DNA from: UBA2336 sp046294915
Lineage (GTDB): Bacteria > Bacteroidota > Bacteroidia > Cytophagales > Cyclobacteriaceae
DNA length: 64,000 nt
Reading direction: 5' to 3'
NCBI GenBank assembly: GCA_046294915.1
Contig: JBKBOE010000001.1
Location: forward strand, 62,001 to 126,000
In this document: one piece after another, positions 1 through 9,292 of the stretch
Layout of the letters: each line of letters starts with the position of its first letter
Position numbering within the stretch: the first letter of the stretch is position 1
Notes under the pieces: model-generated
The model's input: only the letters and a program-made list of their open reading frames with translations
Told to the model about the DNA's origin: nothing
Databases searched by the model: none
Made by a program: the position numbers and the translations under genes

Positions 1-415
1 AGGTAGTACGCCCTGAGTTAATGAGCATATAGCCGGTGGGCAAAACTTCGAGCCTGGTGTTTTTTATTACCGGAGCAGCAACCACGTGCTGACCAATGAG
101 TAACTCCGGATTCCGGCCGGAGATGAGCGATAAAAACAAAATACCGTCAGCAGAAGGCTCCACCTGCATGGCATTCCCTGGAAATAAGATAACGGGCAGA
201 TTCACGTGTTGTTTGATCTGACTTACAACCTCAGCCAAGTTGGTGGTTGTAACCAGGCTGCCACCTACCAGAAAATAATCCACACAATTTTCACTGGCCA
301 GATCAATAAGGTGTTGCAACTGAACCCGGTCAGTAATCTTGTCGGGATCTACCAGTACCGCAATGGATTTTTTATCCAGCTTTTGCTTTTGCTGCAGCGA
401 ATCAAGAATGCTCAT
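1..415 (-). CDS. Geranylgeranylglyceryl phosphate synthase-like (PcrB/GGGPS family), 3' end cut by window edge
   Basis: Reading the minus strand from an ATG at 413-415 gives 138 uninterrupted codons running off the window. The product contains VLVDPDK near residue 21, FLVGGSL near residue 50, PVILFPGN near residue 75, and then LFLSLISGRNPE, IGQHV and TGYMLINSG. This is the TIM-barrel pattern of GGGP/heptaprenylglyceryl-phosphate synthases, which join a polyprenyl diphosphate to sn-glycerol-1-phosphate. The enzyme is archaeal in type but also known in Bacteroidota. The start overlaps the end of the preceding small membrane protein by 14 bases, so the two are probably co-transcribed. Family is well supported; prenyl chain length cannot be told from the sequence. 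Confidence 0.85.
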   Translation of the reverse strand, partial: MSILDSLQQKQKLDKKSIAVLVDPDKITDRVQLQHLIDLASENCVDYFLVGGSLVTTTNLAEVVSQIKQHVNLPVILFPGNAMQVEPSADGILFLSLISGRNPELLIGQHVVAAPVIKNTRLEVLPTGYMLINSGRTT

Positions 416-812
416 GCTCACTTTTTTTGGCTTGTGTCTGTAGGTACTCTGAAAGTTTTTCTTTAGCCATGTTCAATAGAAAAACAGTGGCCTGGCTAAG
501 CAAGGCTGTACTGATATGCGACAACACATTTGTAACAGGTGAATCATCTTCGGGTTCAAGATCCGTATCTGATTCGTTTATCGGCTTCGAAGCTGCCTTT
601 TTTGTTTTTGTTTTCTTTGATTTTGATCCGCTGAACTGACGAAAAAGAATATATGTAAGGGCCAGGGCCCCGCCAATGATCAAGGCATTGGTAAGTATTT
701 TTTCTGTGCGGTCTGACAGTTCTTTCAATTCACCCTCAACTTCTTCGCGTTGCATCGAAGCCTTTCGCAACAGCTGGCTTTTTACCGGGTCGTCTGTTTG
801 TTGCGTACTCAT
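402..812 (-). CDS. Small membrane protein, unknown function
   Basis: 136 residues from the ATG at 810-812, four bases after the stop of the upstream gene. A longer frame reaching 854 would overlap that gene by 38 bases and is less likely. The N-terminal third is a charged helix (EEVEGELKELSDRTEKI), followed by one membrane segment (about residues 42-60), a Lys-rich stretch, an acidic linker (ESDTDLEPEDD) and a C-terminal amphipathic helix. I do not recognise a defined family. The layout recalls YtxH-like or envelope-stress accessory proteins that sit next to holin-X-like proteins in Bacteroidota. It lies between the holin-X-like gene and GGGPS in one transcription unit. Confidence 0.7.
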   Translation of the reverse strand: MSTQQTDDPVKSQLLRKASMQREEVEGELKELSDRTEKILTNALIIGGALALTYILFRQFSGSKSKKTKTKKAASKPINESDTDLEPEDDSPVTNVLSHISTALLSQATVFLLNMAKEKLSEYLQTQAKKSEHEHS

Positions 813-816
813 TTTG

Positions 817-1167
817 CTAATCTTTTTTGAAATGTTTCTTAATGTCCTCTTCAATAATGTTGCTTAGCCGGTCGCGTAACACGGCCAGAATAATAATCAG
901 GAGCAGATAAAATCCACTGATTATAACAAAGCCCATAGCATTGCCCACATACGGGCTAAGGAGCAGTGCACCCGCTACACTTAGAAATACAATAACAAGT
1001 CCAGCCAGCAGCATTAACACCAGAAAAATTGAGGCCTTGGCAATTGCGCGTGCAACGTCTGATTTCAACTCGTACTTCAGTAGTTCAAGGCGGGTTTCAA
1101 CATAATCGTTCAGGCTGTTTACCAGGCCATCAAGCTTTAAGAATTTCAAAATGCTGTCCTTTAGCAT
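817..1167 (-). CDS. Phage holin family protein (holin-X / PF07332-like)
   Basis: 116 residues from the ATG at 1165-1167; the longest frame begins with TTG six codons upstream. An N-terminal helix (DYVETRLELLKYELKSDVAR) precedes two hydrophobic segments (about residues 45-68 and 75-98) and a charged tail ending KKHFKKD. This is the usual form of the 'putative actinobacterial holin-X' family, which is widespread on bacterial chromosomes. The name does not imply a prophage: no phage genes are nearby. Function is unknown, probably in the inner membrane. It is followed after four bases by another small membrane protein. Confidence 0.75.
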   Translation of the reverse strand: MLKDSILKFLKLDGLVNSLNDYVETRLELLKYELKSDVARAIAKASIFLVLMLLAGLVIVFLSVAGALLLSPYVGNAMGFVIISGFYLLLIIILAVLRDRLSNIIEEDIKKHFKKD

Positions 1168-1213
1168 ACGGAATTGTTCATGCAATATAGATAAAATTGA
1201 TCGGCCGAAATTC

Positions 1214-2815
1214 CTATTTCCGTGAAATGGATATGATTTCCTCAGTTTCGGTAATGCGATTACCGGTTTGACTGACAGACCGGAGGATAACAGGGTACTC
1301 CTTACTTACGTACAGCCGCTGCACAACCGAGTCGCTGAACTGATCATAATGCCGGTTAAAAACGTAAACCGAATCGAACGTTAAACCTGGAGCAATAGAA
1401 AGTGTTGGTAAAACGGTTTCGATACAGCATTTGTATTTACCTTGTTTATTCTCACCATCCCAGCAATAACCGGGTTTATTGAAAAGCACCATTTCTTTAT
1501 TGATCATGAGCAGGTTGTTGCGCTTGTAGACTACAAAAATTTCAGCCGGAGCTTCATCAACCGACCGATACATCAGCCATTCGCTACTGCCGGATGGAAG
1601 TTTTAAGGTGATGGCTACTGCCGATTGAGCCGATGTAGTGTAATCGGTTCGTTTAAAATTCATCTCAATGGTTTCTTTTGAGCCCCTGTTCAGATAGATC
1701 AGCGTAAAAGGAATGAAGAAAAATACCGTAAGAACATACACAAAGCCCACCAGCCTGAAGCGCAAGGTAAGCCGCCCAAGGTGCGTTGCAAGGCTTAAGG
1801 GAATTTGACGGAGAAACCGAAGAGGAAAGAAAATCAATACACCAAGAAAGTTGAAGATGAAATGAACGAGCGCAATGCTGATGGCACTGGCGGAATTTAC
1901 ATGGAGTGTTGCCGCAATGAAGGCGGTGATTGTAGTGCCAATGTTAGCACCAAGAATAAACGGTGCTGCCTTGCGCAGGGTAATTATTTTTTGAGCTACG
2001 ATGGGTACAACCACTGATGTGGTGATGGTGCTGGAACGAATAGCCGCTGTGGTAACCAGCCCCCAGAAGAATGATTTCCATGCGCTCTTGAAAAAAAACC
2101 GACTGAACCGCTCCGGTGAACCGGCTATGAGCAACTGGGAGATGAGTCTCCTGAAGAGCACAATGGAGAAAAACAACAATCCAAACGAAAGCATGGCCAG
2201 GACAAACCCGCTGGGGATGATACGGATCATAAATTCAACAAGCGGGTTAAAACCTGCCCATCCCGAAGGAAGCGTTTCTGTTGGAATAGGAATTGTGTTG
2301 AAGAAACGTTCTGTGATTCGCAGAGATAAATCCGACAGGAAGCGAAAGTAATACTCAAGTGGAAAAAGAACGACCACTGTGAGAATATTGAAAAAATCGT
2401 GGTAGGTACCTGCTGCTACTGCCCGTCTGAACTCCTTCCGTTTGTTAATGAACCCTAATGAAACAATGGTGCTGGTAATGGTGGTGCCAATGTTGGCACC
2501 CATAATGATGGGTATGGCGCTGCCCAGCGATATCGAGTCGGAAGCCACGAAGGCTACCACCAATGCCGTTGTGGTTGAACTGCTTTGAATCATGGCTGTA
2601 ATCAGCAAGCCGATGAATAGAGCAATGAAGGGATTGGAGGTTGCCGTAAGTATTGTTTGGGCTGCTGACTCACCAAGGTGCTGAAGCGATGACACCATCA
2701 GATCCAATGCGAATACAAAAAGCAACAAGGCGCCCAAAATGAACATGATGGTCCGCGCCTGGCGGATACGCTGGGAACCGGGAGTTACGGGTTGCTGTGG
2801 TAAAGGGCCTTCCAA
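1214..2815 (-). CDS. Na/Pi cotransporter family protein
   Basis: 533 residues. The two inverted Na/Pi-cotransporter (PF02690) repeats are visible: IQSSSTTTALVV with GANIGTTITS in the first half, and IRSSTITTSVVV with GANIGTTITAFI in the second. These QSSS/RSST-type loops form the sodium and phosphate path. About eight to ten membrane segments lie in residues 25-370, followed by a soluble C-terminal region of about 150 residues instead of the PhoU-like domain seen in some homologues. The start is uncertain: the frame opens with TTG (2813-2815), and the first internal ATG (codon 24) falls at the beginning of the first membrane helix. It probably imports phosphate, or exports it to limit uptake. 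Confidence 0.9.
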   Translation of the reverse strand: MEGPLPQQPVTPGSQRIRQARTIMFILGALLLFVFALDLMVSSLQHLGESAAQTILTATSNPFIALFIGLLITAMIQSSSTTTALVVAFVASDSISLGSAIPIIMGANIGTTITSTIVSLGFINKRKEFRRAVAAGTYHDFFNILTVVVLFPLEYYFRFLSDLSLRITERFFNTIPIPTETLPSGWAGFNPLVEFMIRIIPSGFVLAMLSFGLLFFSIVLFRRLISQLLIAGSPERFSRFFFKSAWKSFFWGLVTTAAIRSSTITTSVVVPIVAQKIITLRKAAPFILGANIGTTITAFIAATLHVNSASAISIALVHFIFNFLGVLIFFPLRFLRQIPLSLATHLGRLTLRFRLVGFVYVLTVFFFIPFTLIYLNRGSKETIEMNFKRTDYTTSAQSAVAITLKLPSGSSEWLMYRSVDEAPAEIFVVYKRNNLLMINKEMVLFNKPGYCWDGENKQGKYKCCIETVLPTLSIAPGLTFDSVYVFNRHYDQFSDSVVQRLYVSKEYPVILRSVSQTGNRITETEEIISISRK

Positions 2816-2854
2816 CCGGGTATGAATGTTTTTAGGAAAGCTAAAATCAAAAAA

Positions 2855-4042
2855 TCAAATTCCCAATTCAGTTATTGCAAGCCAGGCCATTAACCCGGGT
2901 CCGATGGTGAGTGCGTCCTCGTCAATATCAAAGGTTGGTGTGTGTACATACGAGGTTATTCCTTTTGCTTCGTTGCGGGTTCCTAACCTGTAAAACGAAG
3001 CCGGAATGCTATGCGAATAGTATGCAAAATCCTCCGAACCCATGGTAATGTCCAGGTCAACGATATTTTCTTTACCAACATATTCTTCTGCTGCTTTACG
3101 GATCCTTGAGGTTAACTCAGCATTATTTTCAAGACAGGGATAGCCGCGCGAAATGGTAACCTCGCACTTTGCCCCCATGCTTTCGGCTAATTTTGTTGCC
3201 ATGGTTTTGATTTTATTCAGTGCTTCTTCCCGCCATCTTTCATCGAGTGTTCTGAAAGTTCCTGCTATGCTCACTTCGTTTGGAATAATATTCGTTGCCC
3301 CGTTAGCCATGATTTTACCAAAGGTGAGCACGCTCGGTTGCTTTGGTGATGCATTGCGGCTGATAATCTGCTGCAGCGCTATAATAAGGTGTGATGATAT
3401 AACTACAGGATCGATGGCGAGTTCCGGAGCGGCTCCATGTCCTCCTTTACCGATTACGTTAAGGTAGATTTCATCTGAACTGGCCATATACCGGCCTTCA
3501 CGAAAACCAATTTTACCTGCAGGGAGCAACGGAAAAACATGCTGACCAATAATGGAAACCGGTGCAGGGTTTTTCAGCACACCTTCCTGAATCATAAGAG
3601 AAGCACCACCCGGATTTTTTTCTTCACCCGGCTGAAAAATCAGGCGCACAGTTCCTTCAAACTGGTTTTTAACTGCACTCAGAATTTTAGCCGTGCCTAG
3701 CAAGGAAGCGGTGTGAACGTCATGACCGCAGGCATGCATCACACCCTTCTTTTTGGATTTGTATGGAACTTCGTTTGCCTCCTGAATGGGTAAAGCGTCC
3801 ATATCAGCCCGAAGGGCAACGGTTTTTCGGTTCGGGTTTTTTCCTGTGATTTCGGCAACAATTCCTGTAGAGGCAAGGCTATAGGGGTTCAAGCCTAATG
3901 CATTTAGCTGCGCACTAACGTAGGCTGCGGTTTCAAATTCCTGATAGGATAACTCCGGATGGGCGTGCAGGTGTCTTCGAATGGTTACTACTTCGGTGGC
4001 GAAGTCCTTGGCAAGGCTTTTTATCCGTTCAATGATTTCCAT
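2855..4042 (-). CDS. M20 family metallo-amidohydrolase (hippurate hydrolase / N-acyl amino acid amidohydrolase-like)
   Basis: 395 residues from the ATG at 4040-4042; a TTG lies two codons upstream. Typical M20D features in order: RRHLHAHPELSYQE near the N-terminus, ALRADMDALPI near residue 80, MHACGHDVHTA near 103 (metal-binding Cys/His), FQPGEEKNPGGA near 140 (catalytic Glu), GKGGHGAAPELAIDPV near 200 and the C-terminal MGSEDFAYY. Such enzymes cut amide bonds of N-acyl or aryl amino acids, using a metal-bound water. There is no signal peptide, so it is probably cytoplasmic. The exact substrate cannot be told. Confidence 0.92.
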   Translation of the reverse strand: MEIIERIKSLAKDFATEVVTIRRHLHAHPELSYQEFETAAYVSAQLNALGLNPYSLASTGIVAEITGKNPNRKTVALRADMDALPIQEANEVPYKSKKKGVMHACGHDVHTASLLGTAKILSAVKNQFEGTVRLIFQPGEEKNPGGASLMIQEGVLKNPAPVSIIGQHVFPLLPAGKIGFREGRYMASSDEIYLNVIGKGGHGAAPELAIDPVVISSHLIIALQQIISRNASPKQPSVLTFGKIMANGATNIIPNEVSIAGTFRTLDERWREEALNKIKTMATKLAESMGAKCEVTISRGYPCLENNAELTSRIRKAAEEYVGKENIVDLDITMGSEDFAYYSHSIPASFYRLGTRNEAKGITSYVHTPTFDIDEDALTIGPGLMAWLAITELGI

Positions 4043-4093
4043 CCTCAAAAATACAAATCATTCGAAGGAATGCGGCCCTTAACAGCGGCACGG

Positions 4094-4606
4094 TCAATTT
4101 ATCGGAATCTTATCAGGAACCACAATGGCTCCCGGAAAATACCGCTTAATGGCCATGTAATCGGCCTGTGCATCCAACCGGGTATAATACCTGCCGGTTT
4201 TCACCCGAAAATTTGGTTGAACATACTGTACGTCAGTCTCCAGGTGTGGGAGGTAACTAAGCATGTTTTTCTTTACCGTAAGGGCATCGTCCCGCTTCAG
4301 ACCCGAATATATCTGTATGGTGAACCCATCGATGAATTGGCGGGTGAGGTTTAGGCGATCAATACTGTCAAGAACAGAATCTACCTGTTTATTAAGTGAA
4401 TACCGTGGTTCAACGTAAGCTTTTGGGTCGCGCTTTGGTTCTTCTGTTGCAGCACTATTGCCGGTCTGGGGTTCGTTAATTGCAGGCCGGTATGCAGTCA
4501 GGTCTTCACTGTACTTTCCCTGTTTTGTGTTTGTGGTTTGCGGAGGCCTGCATCCATTGAAAAAAAGCAAAGCCGGTAACAGAAGATATGGTAGCCAGGT
4601 CTTCAT
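4094..4606 (-). CDS. SPOR-domain lipoprotein
   Basis: 170 residues. The N-terminus is a lipoprotein signal with lipobox FFNGC (Cys 19), followed by a polar linker (about residues 20-85) and a C-terminal SPOR-like domain (about 95-168, FTIQIYSG through PDKIPIN). SPOR domains bind denuded glycan strands of peptidoglycan, often at division sites. The ATG overlaps the secA stop as ATGA (4603-4606), so translation is probably coupled to secA. Family assignment rests on the IQIYSG...YYTRLDAQA pattern. The specific cell-wall role is inferred. Confidence 0.82.
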   Translation of the reverse strand: MKTWLPYLLLPALLFFNGCRPPQTTNTKQGKYSEDLTAYRPAINEPQTGNSAATEEPKRDPKAYVEPRYSLNKQVDSVLDSIDRLNLTRQFIDGFTIQIYSGLKRDDALTVKKNMLSYLPHLETDVQYVQPNFRVKTGRYYTRLDAQADYMAIKRYFPGAIVVPDKIPIN

Positions 4607-7600
4607 TCAATAATAATGCACCGGTTGTTAAGAATGTCATCTTCAACTTTTTTATACTTCACATCGCGCAATATCTTACCATCCGGATACTGCACGGAAA
4701 CACGGTCATTCCGGTTTGCAATTTTTTGCGATTTAGCCGGCATTATTTTTTCCTGGGGCGGCCTATTTGTTTGCGCCTGGGCATGTCCGCCACCGCTAAG
4801 CAGCGAACGCGATTCTTCCTTTTGTTCGCTGAAGCGTTGCCTGCGGGCCGAACGAGCTTCCTGTACCTGGTCGGGTTCCTGTACCGGGATGTCGGCCTTC
4901 ATCAGGAATGAAATGGTTTCTTCGTTTACTTTCCCCACCAAACGTTTAAAAAGTTCGAAGCCTTCAAACTTATAGATCAACAGCGGATCTTTTTGTTCGT
5001 ACACGGCCGTTTGTACGGATTGTTTCAGGTCGTCCATGTCGCGCAGGTGCTCTTTCCACAACTGATCAATAATGGCCAGGGCTACCATTTTTTCCATGGC
5101 TTTTACCAATTCGGCATTTGCGGTATCCACGCATTTTTTCAGGTTGGCTACAATGCTGATGTTTTTGGCGCCATCGGTAAACGGAACGAGGATATTTTCG
5201 ATGGTTGCTCCCCGTGTTTTGTAAATTTCTTTAATTACCGGCAAAGCCTTATCGGCTACCACCTTGTTCTTTTTATGGTAATGCTCCAGCGCTTTGTGGT
5301 AAAGGTCGTTGGCCAGTTTGGTTTCATCCTGTTTCTCAAATTCTTCCTTGCTAAGTTCATAATCCAGGGCCAGCGTACTAAGTACATTCAGGCGAAGGCT
5401 TTCGTAGTCGTTTGCAGCCTTGGCATTACCCACGATGTCTTCGCAGGTGTCGTTGAGCATGGTAAGGATGTCGAGTTCCAGGCGTTCGCCAAACAGGGCA
5501 TTTTTTCTGCGTTTGTAAATTACTTCGCGCTGCGAGTTCATTACGTTGTCGTACTCCAGCAAGCGTTTACGGATTCCGAAGTTGTTTTCTTCCACTTTTT
5601 TCTGGGCCCGTTCTATGGAACTGGTTACCATGGAATGCTGAATTACTTCGCCCTCCTTTAGTCCTAGTTTATCCATGATGCGGGCAATGCGCTCGGGCAT
5701 GAACAGGCGCATCAGGTTATCTTCCAACGAAACGTAGAACTGCGATGTACCGGGGTCGCCCTGGCGGCCGGAGCGTCCGCGCAACTGGCGATCGACCCGC
5801 CTGGATTCGTGGCGTTCTGTACCGATAATGGCTAAACCGCCTGCGGCACGCGATTCGGGTGTGAGTTTAATGTCTGTTCCGCGGCCAGCCATGTTGGTGG
5901 CAATAGTTACGGTGCCGGGCTTTCCTGCCTCGGCTACAATTTCGGCTTCGCGCTGGTGTTGTTTGGCATTGAGCACCTGGTGCTTGATTTTCCGAAGTTG
6001 CAGCATGCGGCTTACCAGTTCGGAGATTTCAACCGAGGTTGTACCGACCAGCACTGGCCTGCCTTGTTGGGTAAGTTTTACAATTTCATCGGCTACGGCA
6101 TTGAATTTTTCGCGCATGGTTTTGTAAACCAGGTCATCATAATCCTTGCGCGTTACGGGTTTATTGGTAGGAATAGTTACCACATCCAGCTTGTAGATAT
6201 CCCAGAATTCCCCTGCCTCGGTTACGGCTGTTCCGGTCATACCGGCCAGTTTGTGGTACATGCGGAAATAATTCTGCAGGGTAATGGTGGCGTAGGTTTG
6301 GGTGGCATCTTCCACCTTTACATTTTCTTTGGCTTCAATAGCCTGATGGAGGCCATCGGAGTACCTGCGGCCTTCCAGCACACGACCGGTTTGTTCATCA
6401 ACGATTTTTACTTTACCGTCAACAATAATGTATTCGGTATCTTTTTCGAACAGCGTATAGGCTTTCAGCAGTTGGTTAACACTGTGAATGCGCTGCGATT
6501 TTACCTGGTATTCGCGGATGAGTTCTTCTTTCTTTTGAAAGCGATCGGCTTCGCTGAGTGACGGATCTTTTTCAATTTTGTTTAATTCGGTACCAATTTC
6601 GGGGAGGATAAAAAATCGGGGGTCCTCGCCTTCATTGGTAATCAGGTCAATGCCTTTCTCGGTAAGTTCAACGCTGTTATCTTTTTCATCGATGATAAAG
6701 TACAGGGGTTTATCGGCTTCGGGCAAATTGCGTTTGTTGTCTTGCAGGTAAAAGTTTTCGGTTTTCTGCAGGATGGCCTTAATGCCGGTTTCACTCAGGA
6801 ATTTGATTAAGGGTTTATTTTTGGGAAGGCCGCGGAATGCACGGAAGAGGGCTGTGCCGCCTTCTTTTTCGTTTCCTTCGGCAATTAGCTTTTTAGCTGT
6901 AACCAGGTAGTCGGCAACAATTTTTTTCTGGGCTTCTACCAGTTTGAATATGCGCGGTTTTAAATCATAGAATTCATGCTGGTCGCCACGGGGAACAGGG
7001 CCTGAAATAATGAGTGGGGTACGGGCTTCGTCTATGAGTACGCTGTCCACCTCGTCCACCATCGCATAGTGATGTCCGCGTTGTACGAGTTCCTGCGGGT
7101 CGCGGGCCATGTTATCGCGCAGGTAATCAAAGCCGAATTCATTGTTGGTTCCGTAGGTAATATCGGCCTGGTAGGCATTTCGCCTGGCAAGTGAGTTAGG
7201 TTCGTGTTTATCAATACAATCCACGCGCAACCCATGAAACTGGAACAGCGGCCCCATCCACTCGCTGTCGCGAACGGACAGGTAGTTGTTTACTGTAACA
7301 ATGTGCACACCCCGTTTGGCCAGCGCATTCAAAAAAGCCGGAAAGGTAGCTACCAGTGTTTTGCCTTCGCCTGTGGCCATCTCGGCAATTTTGCCTTCGT
7401 GCAGCACAATACCTCCTATGATCTGCACATCGTAGTGCACCATGTCCCAGGTTATCAGGTTGCCTGCTGCCATCCACTGGTTATGCCAGATGGCTTTTTC
7501 GCCCTCAATCTGTACGTGGGGGTGTTTGGCGGCCAATTCGCGATCGAACTCTGTGGCGGTAACTTCAAGCCGGCTGTTTTCTTTAAATCTTCGGGCAGTT

Positions 7601-7950
7601 TCACGAATTACAGCAAAGGCACGGGGCAGTACCTTCATTAAAACTTTCTCCAACTCTTTGTTCCGGGTGGCCTCAAGCTCATCGATTTCGCCAAAGAGGG
7701 TTTCCTTTTCGCTGATATCGAGTTCGGGATTGTCGGTCAGGCGTTTGTGAAGGGCCGTGAGTTGTTCATCAATTTCCTTTAGTTCCTGGTTGATGAAGTT
7801 CTGAATTTCAGCGGTTTTGGCCCTGAGTTGGTCGTTCGATAGTGCCGCCAGCAAGGCCTCCTCCTGCTTGGTTTGCTCTACCAGGGGCATTATCCGTTTT
7901 ATGTCTTTCTCTGATTTCGTGCCGAAAATTTTGGCAATGAATTGTAGCAT
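4603..7950 (-). CDS. secA: Preprotein translocase ATPase SecA
   Basis: 1115 residues from the ATG at 7948-7950 (MLQFIAKIFGTKSEKD); a frame reaching 8001 lacks a SecA-like start. Visible are the Walker A MATGEGKT, DEVDS (Walker B), the preprotein cross-linking domain, GTTSVEISE, NMAGRGTDIKL and RQLRGRSGRQGDPG. An insertion of about 200 residues between the first helicase lobe and VDEQTGRVLEGRR explains the large size, which is normal for Bacteroidota. The usual C-terminal zinc motif (CxCxnCH) is absent. The protein ends in a phylum-type tail, VSVQYPDGKILRDVKYKKVE. It drives export through SecYEG. Its stop overlaps the start of the SPOR lipoprotein. Confidence 0.98.
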   Translation of the reverse strand: MLQFIAKIFGTKSEKDIKRIMPLVEQTKQEEALLAALSNDQLRAKTAEIQNFINQELKEIDEQLTALHKRLTDNPELDISEKETLFGEIDELEATRNKELEKVLMKVLPRAFAVIRETARRFKENSRLEVTATEFDRELAAKHPHVQIEGEKAIWHNQWMAAGNLITWDMVHYDVQIIGGIVLHEGKIAEMATGEGKTLVATFPAFLNALAKRGVHIVTVNNYLSVRDSEWMGPLFQFHGLRVDCIDKHEPNSLARRNAYQADITYGTNNEFGFDYLRDNMARDPQELVQRGHHYAMVDEVDSVLIDEARTPLIISGPVPRGDQHEFYDLKPRIFKLVEAQKKIVADYLVTAKKLIAEGNEKEGGTALFRAFRGLPKNKPLIKFLSETGIKAILQKTENFYLQDNKRNLPEADKPLYFIIDEKDNSVELTEKGIDLITNEGEDPRFFILPEIGTELNKIEKDPSLSEADRFQKKEELIREYQVKSQRIHSVNQLLKAYTLFEKDTEYIIVDGKVKIVDEQTGRVLEGRRYSDGLHQAIEAKENVKVEDATQTYATITLQNYFRMYHKLAGMTGTAVTEAGEFWDIYKLDVVTIPTNKPVTRKDYDDLVYKTMREKFNAVADEIVKLTQQGRPVLVGTTSVEISELVSRMLQLRKIKHQVLNAKQHQREAEIVAEAGKPGTVTIATNMAGRGTDIKLTPESRAAGGLAIIGTERHESRRVDRQLRGRSGRQGDPGTSQFYVSLEDNLMRLFMPERIARIMDKLGLKEGEVIQHSMVTSSIERAQKKVEENNFGIRKRLLEYDNVMNSQREVIYKRRKNALFGERLELDILTMLNDTCEDIVGNAKAANDYESLRLNVLSTLALDYELSKEEFEKQDETKLANDLYHKALEHYHKKNKVVADKALPVIKEIYKTRGATIENILVPFTDGAKNISIVANLKKCVDTANAELVKAMEKMVALAIIDQLWKEHLRDMDDLKQSVQTAVYEQKDPLLIYKFEGFELFKRLVGKVNEETISFLMKADIPVQEPDQVQEARSARRQRFSEQKEESRSLLSGGGHAQAQTNRPPQEKIMPAKSQKIANRNDRVSVQYPDGKILRDVKYKKVEDDILNNRCIIIE

Positions 7951-8008
7951 AAAAAAATCAATAGTCGTTAGCTCATCGGCCCATAGTAAGCATAGGGGCA
8001 AAGAGGGT

Positions 8009-8016
8009 CAAAGTTA
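8009..8016 (-). promoter_or_regulatory. Putative Bacteroidota -7 promoter element for secA
   Basis: The minus strand reads TAACTTTG, a full match to the TAnnTTTG -7 element of Bacteroidota, about 58 bases upstream of the secA ATG. I do not see a convincing -33 TTTG at the usual spacing, so this is a motif match only. Confidence 0.35.
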
Positions 8017-8117
8017 ATTTGTTTTTGGAAATGGATGTTCTCAATAATGACTCCAAAAGCCTGATTTCAGTGTGCTTCACCCATTTTGGCAGGTTGATTG
8101 GGTGGATTTGGCAGGGT

Positions 8118-8897
8118 TTATAATTCAATCATTCCCTCAAACACTTTTTTGGCAGGTCCGCTGAGGTAGATTTCGGTAAAGTACGGCTTGTTGGCTTGTT
8201 GCCTGAATTCAACCTGAAGATTACCTCCCCGTGTTTTAACCTTTATGGGCGACAGATACCCTTTTTGCGCTGCAGCCAGGGCTGCGGCCGTTACACCGGT
8301 ACCGCAGGAAAGGGTTTCATTTTCAACTCCGCGTTCGTAAGTGCGAACATACAGGGTGTTATCAGGAAGCAGTTCAACAAAGTTAACATTGGTGCCGCCT
8401 CGGGCAGCAAAGGGCTCGTTGTAGCGGATTTTCTTTCCTTCATCAAAAACAGGAAATGATTCCACCGCCTCAACAAAGCGTACCAGGTGAGGAGAGCCCG
8501 TGTTAATGAAGAGATCGGAGTTGACTGGAGTTATTTCGGATACGTTATTCAGTTTTATACGGATGATACCCTGCGTTCCAAATTCACCTGTGTGCTCACC
8601 ATCGAAGGCATTAAAGCGTGCCATGCCGTTAACCAAACCCAGCTGCGAAGCAAAGTGAAGGGCAGCGCGTGAACCATTGCCGCATAAACTTTGTGAGCCA
8701 TCGCTGTTGTAATAAACGAGATTAAAATCCAGTGCCGGATGGGTTTCAATAAGCATGATGCCGTCAGCCCCGATGCCGAATCTCCGATCGCACAGGCGTT
8801 TGATTTGTTCTGTAGAAAGACTGTATTCATTCCTTCGATTATCAATCAGGATGAAGTCGTTTCCGGTAGCCTGGTATTTGGTGAAATGTAGTTTCAT
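8118..8897 (-). CDS. dapF: Diaminopimelate epimerase
   Basis: 259 residues. Both active-site cysteine motifs are present: SLCGNGSRAA (about residue 72) and LSCGTGVTAAA (about residue 200), with the N-terminal KYQATGNDFILID and GADGIM signatures. The enzyme interconverts LL- and meso-diaminopimelate, the last step before meso-DAP enters lysine and peptidoglycan synthesis, using two Cys as acid and base. Length is normal. It lies upstream of secA with a 167-base gap that contains the likely secA promoter. Confidence 0.97.
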   Translation of the reverse strand: MKLHFTKYQATGNDFILIDNRRNEYSLSTEQIKRLCDRRFGIGADGIMLIETHPALDFNLVYYNSDGSQSLCGNGSRAALHFASQLGLVNGMARFNAFDGEHTGEFGTQGIIRIKLNNVSEITPVNSDLFINTGSPHLVRFVEAVESFPVFDEGKKIRYNEPFAARGGTNVNFVELLPDNTLYVRTYERGVENETLSCGTGVTAAALAAAQKGYLSPIKVKTRGGNLQVEFRQQANKPYFTEIYLSGPAKKVFEGMIEL

Positions 8898-8944
8898 TTG
8901 TAGATCATAGAATGGGGTGTTAGTGCCCCCTCTAAAGATCCGTG

Positions 8945-9223
8945 TTAAAAATTAAAACCTTTAGTTGAGATAAATAATAAAACTTTCTGGTAAATGGTAA
9001 AGGTGTTACGTTGTGTAGCCGCGCCTGCAACAAGCTTTGGCGGAGGAGCAACTGAACTTGCATCGATATTCCGTTCAGGGACGGAGGGTGGATAACAAAT
9101 AGGGGTACAATCCTTAGTTGATTTTGGGGGCGCAGCTTGTTGTGCCGCTTGTTCTGCAGCTCTTTGGGAATAGGAACAAATAGAAATCACCATTACTCCA
9201 AACAACACAATTAATTTTTTCAT
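8945..9223 (-). CDS. Small secreted protein, unknown
   Basis: 92 residues from the ATG at 9221-9223, preferred over an in-frame ATG nine codons earlier because a clean signal peptide (MKKLIVLFGVMVISICSYS) starts here. The mature part is rich in Ala, Gln and Pro (RAAEQAAQQAAPPK) with two Cys (CTPICYPP) and a tail (YQKVLLFISTKGFNF) of different character, which could reflect a frameshift near the 3' end. No family recognised. It lies between DUF4834 and dapF. Confidence 0.45.
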   Translation of the reverse strand: MKKLIVLFGVMVISICSYSQRAAEQAAQQAAPPKSTKDCTPICYPPSVPERNIDASSVAPPPKLVAGAATQRNTFTIYQKVLLFISTKGFNF

Positions 9224-9292
9224 ATTAATCAAGTAGTTTAAGTTTAACAATTAAATATAGAAAATCTGATATAAACCTTATAAAAGAATGAG

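Noticed and set aside
817..1167. Prophage, suggested by a holin-family name
   Set aside because: No lysin, structural or integrase genes nearby; this family is common on chromosomes.
4993..5661. Plus-strand open frame of 222 codons inside secA
   Set aside because: Runs antisense within secA, follows its codon pattern, and resembles no known protein.
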